Of a stretch of DNA of 64,000 bases, positions 53,320 through 64,000 are shown piece by piece (within the stretch, counting starts at the first letter, position 1; each line of letters starts with the position of its first letter). Source of the stretch: an uncultured Oligoflexia bacterium (lineage in GTDB: Bacteria > Bdellovibrionota > Bacteriovoracia > Bacteriovoracales > Bacteriovoracaceae). The stretch covers positions 27,341 through 91,340 of the forward strand of contig CAKZJW010000030.1 in the NCBI GenBank assembly GCA_937120495.1, in the 5' to 3' direction. The position numbers were made by a program, and so were the translations under genes. Below the pieces are notes generated by a model. That model saw only the letters and a list, made by a program, of their open reading frames with translations, was not told where the DNA came from and did no database searches.

Positions 53320-54434
53320 ATGAAAATTAATATTCAGTCACAGATTCTTAGAGATGGTTTGAACAAAGTACTAACCGTGATCGATAAAAAAAATTCAAGA
53401 CCCATTTTAACTAATTGCCTGATAAATGCTTTTACGAGCCATATTGAATTAATCGCCACTGACCTCGAAGTTATGGCTAAAATTATTATACCAGCCAATG
53501 TTGATGAAGCTGGAAGCTTTTGCATAAACACTAAAAATATTTTTGATATTGTTCGTGAGCTACCTGATGATGAAGTTCATCTTGATATTAATCAGGAAAA
53601 TAATTTATTAAATCTTACATGCAAAAAAATAAATTATTCACTTTTGATCACAAACTCTGAAGATTACCCACAAGTAAATTTCCAAAGCAGTGGAGAAGCC
53701 TTTAAATTAAAATCTGAAGATCTACAAAAAGTAATTAATAAAACTTCACATTCGGTTTCAACTGATGAAACAAGAATAAATCTAAACGGTATTTATATTC
53801 AGAAACTTGATAGCAAGCTAAGAGCTGTTGCAATCGATGGACATAGATTAGCCCTACTAGATATTCATAATTTTGAATCTACAAATCAAAGTTTAATCGA
53901 TGGTGTTATTATTCCTAAAAAGGGAATTTCAGAACTTAAAAAAATTACAGATAATAATCTAGATGAAGATTTAGAAATCTCACTTGATGATTCTTTCATG
54001 TATATTAATTCTCAAAATAATTATTACCTATCGATCAGATTAATAGCTAGAGAATATCCAAAGTACCAAACAGTTATTCCATCAAAAACGGTTAATACAA
54101 TGGTACTTGAAAGAAATTCTTTATACGATGCTGTTAAAAGAATTAGAATCCTTTCTAACGAAAAGACCAATGGTATTAAAGCAATACTAACAAAGAATCA
54201 ATTAACTATAGCAGCTAACCATCCTTCACTAGGACACGCTACAGAAGTTATACCTGCACAATATGAAGGTGATGATATTGAAATTGGTTTTAATGCCAAG
54301 TACATGTTGGATTCTCTACATGTTTTAGATGTAAATGAAATAATTTATGAATTTAATAACGAATTAAGCCCAGTTGTTATTCGTTCAAATGAAGAGCCAG
54401 ATTTCTTAGGTATTATTATGCCTCTTAAATTATA

Positions 54435-54435
<1 letters not shown>
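53320..54435 (+). CDS. dnaN: DNA polymerase III beta sliding clamp
   Basis: A 371-residue clamp that tethers polymerase to DNA. Three repeated clamp domains are recognisable from NTKNIFDIVRELPDDEV, LNGIYIQKLDSKLRAVAIDGHRLALLD and the C-terminal EIGFNAKYMLDSL followed by SPVVIRS. It ends DFLGIIMPLKL in place of the common 'YVVMPMRL'. Typical length. It is coupled to recF by a TAATG overlap. Confidence 0.97.
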
Positions 54436-58002
<3,567 letters not shown>

Positions 58003-58036
58003 TATCTTTAGTTAAAGTGAATAAGGAATAAAAAAT

Positions 58037-60505
58037 ATGAGTGACGATAATAACAACACACCAGAACATAACCACGGACATATTGCTCCGTTATTAATTC
58101 AAGATGAGATGAAGGAATGTTACTTAGATTACGCCATGAGTGTAATTGTTGGACGTGCACTTCCAGATGTTAGAGATGGATTAAAGCCAGTTCACAGAAG
58201 AGTTTTATATGCCATGCATATGCTTAACTGTTATAGTTCTAAACCTTTTATGAAGTCAGCAAGAGTTGTTGGTGATGTAATTGGTAAGTATCACCCGCAT
58301 GGTGATTCATCTGTTTATCAAGCTGTAGTTAGATTGGCTCAGGATTTCTCAATGAGATATCCTGTTGTTGATGGTCAAGGGAACTTTGGTTCAATTGATG
58401 GAGATAACGCAGCCGCAATGAGATATACCGAAGTAAGAATGAAAAAGCTTGCTGAAGAAATGCTTAAAGATATCGATAAAGAAACTGTTGATTGGCAACC
58501 AAACTACGATGATTCATTAACAGAGCCAAGAGTACTACCTACAAAAGTTCCAAATTTATTAATTAATGGATCTGCTGGTATTGCTGTTGGTATGGCTACA
58601 AATATTCCACCACATAATTTAACAGAAATTATGACAGGTATGAAAGCAGTACTAGAAGACAAAGATATTGGTATTGATAAATTAATGGAAATTATTCCAG
58701 GTCCTGACTTCCCTACTGCAGGTGAAATTCAAGGAACTTCTGGAATTAAATCAGCTTATCATACTGGTAAGGGTGTAATTCAAGTTCGTGCGAAAGCTGA
58801 AATTGAAGTTCATGGTAAACAAGAAAGAGAAAGAATTATTGTTTCTGAAATTCCTTATCAAGTTAACAAAGCAAAACTAATTGAAAAAATTGCTAAGCTT
58901 GCTTCTGAAAAAACGGTTGTAGGAATTTCTGATATTAGAGATGAGTCTTCAAAGCTTGGTATTAGAATTGTAATAGATATCAAACGTGGTGAACCAGCAA
59001 ATATTATTTTAAATAAGTTATTTAAAATGACTCAAATGCAAACATCTTTTGGGATAATTTTCTTATCTATTAGAAATGGTCAACCAAAAGTAATGAATAT
59101 CAGAGAGCAGCTTCAGTGCTTTATTGATCACAGAAGAGAAGTTGTTATCCGTCGTACAATGTACGAGTTAAAGAAAGCAAAAGCTCGTGCCCATATACTT
59201 CAAGGTTTAAAAGTTGCAGTTGAAAATATTGATGCAATTGTTGAATTAATTAAAACAAGTGAAGGCCCAGCACAAGCGAAAGCTGGATTAAAATCTAAAT
59301 ACGAATTATCTGATATTCAAGCGCAAGCTGTATTAGATATGAGACTTCAACGATTAACAGGTCTTGAAAGAGATAAAATTGTTGCTGATTACGATGCAAT
59401 TATGAAAGTTATTGCAAGCTTAGAAGAAATTCTAGCTAGTGAAGATCTAATCCGTGGAATTATTAGAGATGAATTTGATGAAGTTCTAGAAAGCTATGGT
59501 GATGAAAGAAGAACTGAAATCGTTGGCGCAGCTGACGAGATGCAAATTGAAGACTTTATTAAAAATGAAGAAGTAATTGTTACGATTACTCATAAAGGTT
59601 ATTTAAAAAGAATGCCTATTGATACTTACAAAGCTCAAAAACGTGGTGGTAAGGGTGTCAAAGGTTCTTCAAGTGATACTGATGAGGATTTTTTCACAAA
59701 TATCTTTACAGCAGAAACTCATGATCAATTAATGTTCTTCACAGATCGTGGTCAAGTTTACACATTAAAAGTATTCCAAGTTCCTGAGGGATCAAGAACG
59801 GCGAAAGGAAGAAACGTTGTAAATCTTCTTCCTCTTAAATCTGGTGAAAAAGTTACAGAAATAACAACAGTTCCTAAGAACTTTGATGATCACTATTTAG
59901 TGTTCTCAACTAAGAAAGGTTTAATTAAAAAGTCTAAGCTTTCTGATTATGGAAATGTAAAAGCTTCTGGAATTAGAGCCATCAAAGTTAATGATGACGA
60001 TGAAGTTTTAAGTGTAAGAGTAACGGATGGTAAAAAAGATATTTTACTATGCGCAAGTTCTGGAAAAATAATTAGATTTTCTGAATCAGACTGTAGACCT
60101 CTAGGCCGTGTATCTCAGGGTGTAAAAGGTATTGCAATTGATGGTGAAGATGAAGTTATCGGAATGGCAATTATTGATGATGGATCAGAGATCTTAAGTA
60201 TCACTTCTAAAGGTTATGGTAAGAGATCAAGTGCAACAGAATACAGAAAACAGTCACGTGGTGGTAAAGGTATTATTGCCATGAAGCTTACTGATAAGAC
60301 TGGTGTTCTAGCTCAGATTAAACCGGTAACAGATAAAGATGATCTTATGATTATTACAAATAATGGTCAGGTTATTAGAACAAAAATTGCTGGAATCTCT
60401 CTACTTGGTAGAAATACACAAGGTGTAAGACTAATCAGGTTAAAAGATGGAGAATCTGTTGTTGCGATTGAAAAAATTGCAGATACAGATGAGAATGAAG
60501 AGTAG
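58037..60505 (+). CDS. gyrA: DNA gyrase subunit A
   Basis: An 822-residue DNA-cleaving subunit. Catalytic Tyr130 in [11 protein letters not shown]; the quinolone-binding region reads [10 protein letters not shown], so the E. coli Ser83 equivalent is Ser91 and the Asp87 equivalent is Gln95. The GyrA box is QKRGGKGV, followed by the beta-pinwheel domain. It follows gyrB by 34 bases. The next gene starts within its last codons. Confidence 0.98.
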   Translation: MSDDNNNTPEHNHGHIAPLLIQDEMKECYLDYAMSVIVGRALPDVRDGLKPVHRRVLYAMHMLNCYSSKPFMKSARVVGDVIGKYHPHGDSSVYQAVVRLAQDFSMRYPVVDGQGNFGSIDGDNAAAMRYTEVRMKKLAEEMLKDIDKETVDWQPNYDDSLTEPRVLPTKVPNLLINGSAGIAVGMATNIPPHNLTEIMTGMKAVLEDKDIGIDKLMEIIPGPDFPTAGEIQGTSGIKSAYHTGKGVIQVRAKAEIEVHGKQERERIIVSEIPYQVNKAKLIEKIAKLASEKTVVGISDIRDESSKLGIRIVIDIKRGEPANIILNKLFKMTQMQTSFGIIFLSIRNGQPKVMNIREQLQCFIDHRREVVIRRTMYELKKAKARAHILQGLKVAVENIDAIVELIKTSEGPAQAKAGLKSKYELSDIQAQAVLDMRLQRLTGLERDKIVADYDAIMKVIASLEEILASEDLIRGIIRDEFDEVLESYGDERRTEIVGAADEMQIEDFIKNEEVIVTITHKGYLKRMPIDTYKAQKRGGKGVKGSSSDTDEDFFTNIFTAETHDQLMFFTDRGQVYTLKVFQVPEGSRTAKGRNVVNLLPLKSGEKVTEITTVPKNFDDHYLVFSTKKGLIKKSKLSDYGNVKASGIRAIKVNDDDEVLSVRVTDGKKDILLCASSGKIIRFSESDCRPLGRVSQGVKGIAIDGEDEVIGMAIIDDGSEILSITSKGYGKRSSATEYRKQSRGGKGIIAMKLTDKTGVLAQIKPVTDKDDLMIITNNGQVIRTKIAGISLLGRNTQGVRLIRLKDGESVVAIEKIADTDENEE

Positions 60506-61283
60506 AATTTATATTTATCTAATACTTATTTTGATATTATCCGGGTGTGGATTCACATCCGGATCTTATCAAGACATCTTAAAAGCTCAAGATTATATTT
60601 CAAAAAGAGAATATAAAAAAGCTGTAAAGCTTTATGAAAATATTCTTTCAAGACGACCGACAAAAAATATTCAAATTAAAATTTCTTATCAATTAGCTGA
60701 AATAAATTCTCTTTATTTAAATAATTATACAGAGGCTCTTTCTAAATACAAAAAAGTTATCTCACTAACCAATGAACCCCTATGGCAAACAAAAGCTTTG
60801 GAAAAAATGGGAATGATTTCTTTTGAGAATTTAAAAGATTATTCAACAGCAAAATATTCTTATAAAAAACTAAAAGAATTTATACCAAAGCTAGAAAAAC
60901 AATCTTTTTATAAGCTTCGTTATGCTTTATGTTTTTATCACTCAGAGGAATATAAAAAGACATTAAACCTCTTAAAAGATTTTATTGTTGAAGATAACTC
61001 TAAATATGCTGTGCAGGCTTACTATTATATTGGTCTTGTAAATTTTTATGAAAAGAAATGGGACACAGCAATTTCTTACTGGTTTGAATATCTGAAGCGA
61101 GAAAAGCAAAAATCAAAAATTGTTCAAGTAAAATTTTTAATTGCTAATGCTTATGAAAGCTCGGAAAAGTTAAAAGAAGCTTATAATATTTATTATAGTA
61201 TCTTAGGAAGTTATCCAAATCCTAAAGTTATTAAAAATAGATTAAACTCTCTTTATCAAAGAAGGGTTGCAAGAAAGAGATGA
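60489..61283 (+). CDS. TPR lipoprotein
   Basis: About 264 residues. The start is set at 60489 (alternative ATG 60495), both inside the gyrA end, because either yields a lipoprotein signal [11 protein letters not shown]. After lipidation the protein is a series of TPR-like helix pairs ([70 protein letters not shown]), six or seven in all. The layout is like BamD or Tol-Pal-associated lipoproteins, but there is no firm family. It lies between gyrA and the atpIBE genes. Confidence 0.75.
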   Translation: MRMKSRIYIYLILILILSGCGFTSGSYQDILKAQDYISKREYKKAVKLYENILSRRPTKNIQIKISYQLAEINSLYLNNYTEALSKYKKVISLTNEPLWQTKALEKMGMISFENLKDYSTAKYSYKKLKEFIPKLEKQSFYKLRYALCFYHSEEYKKTLNLLKDFIVEDNSKYAVQAYYYIGLVNFYEKKWDTAISYWFEYLKREKQKSKIVQVKFLIANAYESSEKLKEAYNIYYSILGSYPNPKVIKNRLNSLYQRRVARKR

Positions 61284-61468
61284 AAAATTCAAAAGTTTTG
61301 GCCATTGCTCTTGGTCTTCCCTCAAGCATCTTAGGCGTATCTTTTTTTTCGTTGTTTTTAAGCGATGAAGGATATATTACTGTCGACCAAGCTACATATA
61401 TAATATTGGCAAATATCTTTTTACACCTATTTTGGATGATTAAATATGCAAATAAAAAGTCAGATTAG
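61280..61468 (+). CDS. AtpZ/AtpI-type small membrane protein
   Basis: A 62-residue protein with two membrane helices (ALGLPSSILGVSFFSLFL and TYIILANIFLHLFWMIKYA) in the style of the 'ATPase gene 1' AtpZ family found before atpI in F-type operons. These aid Mg2+ uptake or c-ring assembly. It overlaps the TPR gene by 4 bases (ATGA) and the next gene by 23 bases. Confidence 0.7.
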   Translation: MKNSKVLAIALGLPSSILGVSFFSLFLSDEGYITVDQATYIILANIFLHLFWMIKYANKKSD

Positions 61469-61808
61469 TTTTACGCGCTACGGAATATTAACCTTCCTAC
61501 ACATTATCGGTATGTTTTATTATTTTGGAGCTGGAAATGAGATTGTTTTATCCGTTTGCTTTTTGGCCTATATAACAAATCAGCTCTTTTTAGTTGTTGC
61601 TATGCACAAGTTAATATTCACTCCATCTGATGAAAGAGATAATATGTTGATATTTATACTCTTCATGTCAAAAGTGCTTATTTTGGCTGCTGGAGTCTGG
61701 TATGGTGTTGAAAACTTTAAGGGAGATCAGCTAATAATCATTGGAAATTACATATTTCAATTGATTATCCTTACTTTAAGTATTAAAAGATTAGGTAAAA
61801 ATAATTAA
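61446..61808 (+). CDS. AtpI-like membrane protein
   Basis: A 120-residue protein with four hydrophobic segments, the usual AtpI size and topology (ATP synthase I protein, a c-ring assembly helper). Sequence identity to AtpI is not obvious by eye, so the call rests on size, topology and position: 10 bases before atpB, overlapping the AtpZ-like gene. Confidence 0.65.
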   Translation: MQIKSQISFTRYGILTFLHIIGMFYYFGAGNEIVLSVCFLAYITNQLFLVVAMHKLIFTPSDERDNMLIFILFMSKVLILAAGVWYGVENFKGDQLIIIGNYIFQLIILTLSIKRLGKNN

Positions 61809-61818
61809 GGATATATAG

Positions 61819-62586
61819 ATGAAGTTAATTTTAGCGTTAGCGACTATGTTATTGAGTTCAAGTGCATCAGCAAGTGGTGGTTATAGATGGTTAAGTAACC
61901 TTTCTCACTCTCTTCATGTACCTGAGCATATTGTAACATTTGCAATTGTATGTGTTTTATTTTTAGTTCTTGGCCTTGCTTATAGAATTAAAACATCAAA
62001 TATTGATAAAGCAGTTGTTCCTGATAAGGGAATATCTTTTAGAAATATTTTTGAATTCTTTGGTGAATTTATTTATAACCTTGCAAAAAGTACAATGGGT
62101 GAAAAAGAAGCTAAGGAATATTTCCGTTTCTTCATGTTCTACTTTTTACTTTTATATATGAACAACCTTATTGGTTTAATTCCAGGATTCTTACCTCCAA
62201 CTGAAAATTTTAATACAGGTTTTGCATTTGGTATTATCGTATTCATTTATTACAACTGGCATGGAATTAGAGTTCAAGGAATCAAGGGGCATATCGCTCA
62301 CCTTATGGGTCCAATTCTTTTTATGGCACCACTAATTTTTCTTATTGAATTAATTTCTCACGCAATGAGACCCGTTACTTTAGGTCTTAGAATTAAAGGG
62401 AATATGATGGGAGATCACGCAGTATTAGCAATCTTCTCTGAACTTGTTCCTTATATTATACCAATTCCATTCTATATCTTGGGATTGTTTGTTTGTTTTA
62501 TGCAAGCATTTGTATTTACAATTTTATCGATGGTTTACGTAAGTATGGCCGTGGAACTTCACGATCATGAAGATCACGCGCACTAG
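61819..62586 (+). CDS. atpB: ATP synthase a subunit
   Basis: A 255-residue F0 proton/ion channel subunit. A signal-peptide-like start (MKLILALATMLLSSSASASGG) precedes the usual helices. Essential Arg191 lies in RPVTLGLRIKGNMMGDH; NNLIGLIPGF and YVSMAVELHDHEDHAH close the protein. AAGGA lies 8 bases before the ATG. atpE follows after 35 bases. The rest of the synthase is encoded across the origin on the other strand. Confidence 0.96.
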   Translation: MKLILALATMLLSSSASASGGYRWLSNLSHSLHVPEHIVTFAIVCVLFLVLGLAYRIKTSNIDKAVVPDKGISFRNIFEFFGEFIYNLAKSTMGEKEAKEYFRFFMFYFLLLYMNNLIGLIPGFLPPTENFNTGFAFGIIVFIYYNWHGIRVQGIKGHIAHLMGPILFMAPLIFLIELISHAMRPVTLGLRIKGNMMGDHAVLAIFSELVPYIIPIPFYILGLFVCFMQAFVFTILSMVYVSMAVELHDHEDHAH

Positions 62587-62608
62587 AAATAATTAACTAA
62601 TAAACTTT

Positions 62609-62615
62609 AAAGGAG
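62609..62615 (+). promoter_or_regulatory. Strong ribosome-binding site of atpE
   Basis: AAAGGAG with 6-base spacing to the ATG, much closer to consensus than the sites of its neighbours, as expected for the multicopy c-ring subunit. Confidence 0.7.
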
Positions 62616-62621
62616 TTTAAA

Positions 62622-62855
62622 ATGGACGCACAAGCAATGTTAGCATTAGGATCAGCAATCGCTATCGCAATCGCAGTATTTGGTGGAACTTCAGCTCAAG
62701 GTAAAGCAGCATCTGCAGCACTTGAAGGTATCGCAAGAAACCCAGCAGCTAGAGGAGACATCTTCGTACCTATGATTTTAGGTCTTGCTCTTATCGAGTC
62801 ACTAGTAATTTTAGCATTCGTAATCGCTAACTCTTTAGTTGGTAAGATTGCATAA
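62622..62855 (+). CDS. atpE: ATP synthase c subunit
   Basis: A 77-residue two-helix rotor subunit. The polar loop has ARNPAARGD and the second helix [12 protein letters not shown] with the ion-binding Glu59. Gln26 in the first helix and Ser60 next to the Glu align with two residues of the sodium-binding set (Gln32, Ser66 of Ilyobacter), but the Tyr70 and Thr67 equivalents are Leu64 and Leu61, so ion choice is unclear. Followed by a strong terminator. Confidence 0.97.
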   Translation: MDAQAMLALGSAIAIAIAVFGGTSAQGKAASAALEGIARNPAARGDIFVPMILGLALIESLVILAFVIANSLVGKIA

Positions 62856-62899
62856 TTAATTACACAACGTAATTAATAATTTTAGAATTAAAAAGATTT

Positions 62900-62924
62900 A
62901 ACCCCGTGAATACGGGGTTTTTTT
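62900..62924 (+). terminator. Intrinsic terminator after atpE
   Basis: AACCCCGT (62900-62907) and ACGGGGTT (62912-62919) form an 8-bp stem with a GAAT loop; the T-run continues to 62924. It ends the gyrA-TPR-atpIBE transcript. Confidence 0.95.
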
Positions 62925-62973
62925 ATGTCTAAAATTGAAATGTATATAATGGAATGAGTATAGCCTCTAGAGT

Positions 62974-62995
62974 CTCTTAAACAGAGATTTAAGAG
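62974..62995. repeat. Inverted repeat downstream of the SurA-like gene
   Basis: CTCTTAAA (62974-62981) and TTTAAGAG (62988-62995) form an 8-bp stem with a 6-base loop in the convergent gap. There is no T-run, so it may be a weak terminator or an mRNA end-processing structure for the minus-strand gene. Confidence 0.4.
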
Positions 62996-63028
62996 TTAAT
63001 TTAAAGCAGCAATGTATGTAATTTAGAA

Positions 63029-63940
63029 TTAAATATTTTCTAGAATATAATATTGAAGAGATTCCCTACTAAACCAATTACTTGTAATATTTTTAGAACG
63101 CTTTGCGTACAACTCGTTGTAGAGCCTACCCTTCGCTTGTAGGTATTCTTGTGAAGCAGTTAATTCTTTTTTCTTTAGATAGAAAAGATGAACAACGCCA
63201 TTTTTTACATAAGCCTTAGAAAAGGTCTTTTCATTTGTTTTTTGAAGTAAACGACTTAGATCTTTAGGTAGATCATCATCAGATAACTCCCCCATATTAT
63301 TTGTTTCAATACTATTATAAATAGAAGGAAGGTTTCCAGTTTTTTGATATTTTCTTAATATCGATGGAAGCTTTTTTAAATCAGACTTTTGAACTTTTTT
63401 TCTAGAGATAGTGAAGTCAACTATATCGTATTGAAAAGAAAGAGCTTTATTTGAAGAGTTCTTTTTGTAATAAAGATTCTTTAGTTCTTGTTCCGTAATA
63501 TTTACAAGCGGAGTAATAATTCTTCTGTTAAAGATATTGAATTCTGTGGCTTCTCTAATTAATTCAAAGTACTCATCAAAGCTAATACCTTTAGCTTTTA
63601 AGAATTGAATTAAATCACCACGTCGTAAACCTAATTTTTTTTCAGTATCTTTAATTCTAGCTTCAACACTATCATCAGAAACGACAAAGCCTTGCGCTGA
63701 AAGTTTATCCTTAATTATAAATTTTCTCTGTTGGATTTTTAAAACATCTAACAATGAAATTGATTTCTTTTTATAAATAAAAGGAGCTATCTCTTTTCTT
63801 GCAGAAATGGTTTTTTTTATTCGTTTCAATTCAGATAAAGAATAAACCTTATCGTTAATAACTCCTGCAATTTTATCGAGAAGTTTAGCATTAGCTGAGA
63901 ATGCTATTAGTAGTGTAAGGATTAAAGATGCTTTTTTCAT
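63029..63940 (-). CDS. SurA-like periplasmic chaperone (SurA N-domain)
   Basis: A 303-residue protein with a signal peptide (MKKASLILTLLIAFSANA). The mature start, KLLDKIAGVINDKVYSLSELKR, is the SurA/PpiC-type N-domain ('ldkIaAvVnd.vI..sEl'), with LKAKGISFDEYFELIREATEF also typical. The expected rotamase core is poorly conserved (about residues 165-260), so it may act as a chaperone only. It would help outer-membrane proteins cross the periplasm; this genome encodes many. The ATG directly follows the stop of another gene (TAAATG). Confidence 0.8.
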   Translation of the reverse strand: MKKASLILTLLIAFSANAKLLDKIAGVINDKVYSLSELKRIKKTISARKEIAPFIYKKKSISLLDVLKIQQRKFIIKDKLSAQGFVVSDDSVEARIKDTEKKLGLRRGDLIQFLKAKGISFDEYFELIREATEFNIFNRRIITPLVNITEQELKNLYYKKNSSNKALSFQYDIVDFTISRKKVQKSDLKKLPSILRKYQKTGNLPSIYNSIETNNMGELSDDDLPKDLSRLLQKTNEKTFSKAYVKNGVVHLFYLKKKELTASQEYLQAKGRLYNELYAKRSKNITSNWFSRESLQYYILENI

Positions 63941-64000
63941 TTATTTTAAGTTTTTAGAATAAATCTTAACTTTTGATTTATTTCTTTCCTTTTTAAAGTA
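63941..64000 (-). CDS. C-terminal end of an unidentified gene (partial)
   Basis: On the minus strand the 19 codons entering from the window edge are open, basic (YFKKERNKSKVKIYSKNLK) and end in TAA, abutting the ATG of the SurA-like gene. The join suggests a gene in the same operon. Identity cannot be told. Confidence 0.45.
   Translation of the reverse strand, partial: YFKKERNKSKVKIYSKNLK

Noticed and set aside
62925..63028. Small ORF or RNA after the atpE terminator
   Set aside because: Only very short frames; one inverted repeat without T-tract. Nothing more can be supported.

Overview
The window is AT-rich and almost fully coding, with very tight gene packing. It looks like the chromosomal origin region of a Bdellovibrionota bacterium, most likely of the Bacteriovorax/Halobacteriovorax type. 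This assignment is an inference from gene content, low GC and protein style (many short-linker, Lys/Asn-rich secreted proteins and outer-membrane barrels with no wider family I recognise). No tRNA, rRNA, CRISPR array, insertion sequence or prophage was seen.

Region 1 (1-11.3 kb) holds the end of an outer-membrane protein, two secreted proteins of unknown function, a small barrel protein, a CFI-box protein overlapping an LptF/LptG-type permease, then def-fmt-rpe-hutH and a methyltransferase coupled to hutH. Region 2 (11.3-16 kb, minus strand) is an operon of exported proteins: a CxxCH protein, a lipoprotein, a Tat-exported DUF1501-like protein and a lipoprotein with two CxxCH domains. Region 3 (16-25 kb) has lspA fused to a HAMP-like tail, a CxxCH-porin, a TPR/barrel protein, hutU-hutI, a TlpA-like thioredoxin, an orphan TadE-like pseudopilin and glpK. 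Region 4 (25.1-31.5 kb, minus) is a TAATG-coupled operon: a small HTH protein, an outer-membrane protein, an alanine/glycine:cation symporter, ligA and radA. Region 5 (31.6-37 kb) has a patatin lipase coupled to a lytic transglycosylase, a large unknown envelope protein and a CYTH protein.

Region 6 (37-51 kb, minus) is the left arm of the origin: atpF'-F-H-A-G-D-C, a bactofilin, parB, parA, rsmG, mnmG, mnmE, yidC, rnpA and rpmH. Region 7 (51.2-62.9 kb, plus) is the right arm: dnaA, a 0.47-kb putative oriC, dnaN, recF, gyrB, gyrA, a TPR lipoprotein, then AtpZ/AtpI-like proteins, atpB and atpE. Thus the F0 a and c genes are separated from the other ATP synthase genes by the origin. The window ends in a SurA-like chaperone gene and the tail of a further gene.

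The most interesting signals outside genes are these: five parS-like 16-mers in 2.5 kb next to parAB; a family of 16-bp palindrome-like sequences scattered over 37-50 kb, three of them in exact 27-bp periodicity inside mnmE, where they encode a 9-residue repeat; a terminator-like hairpin inside rnpA, whose real start seems to be AUU; and DnaA boxes followed by TAA trios in the dnaA-dnaN gap.
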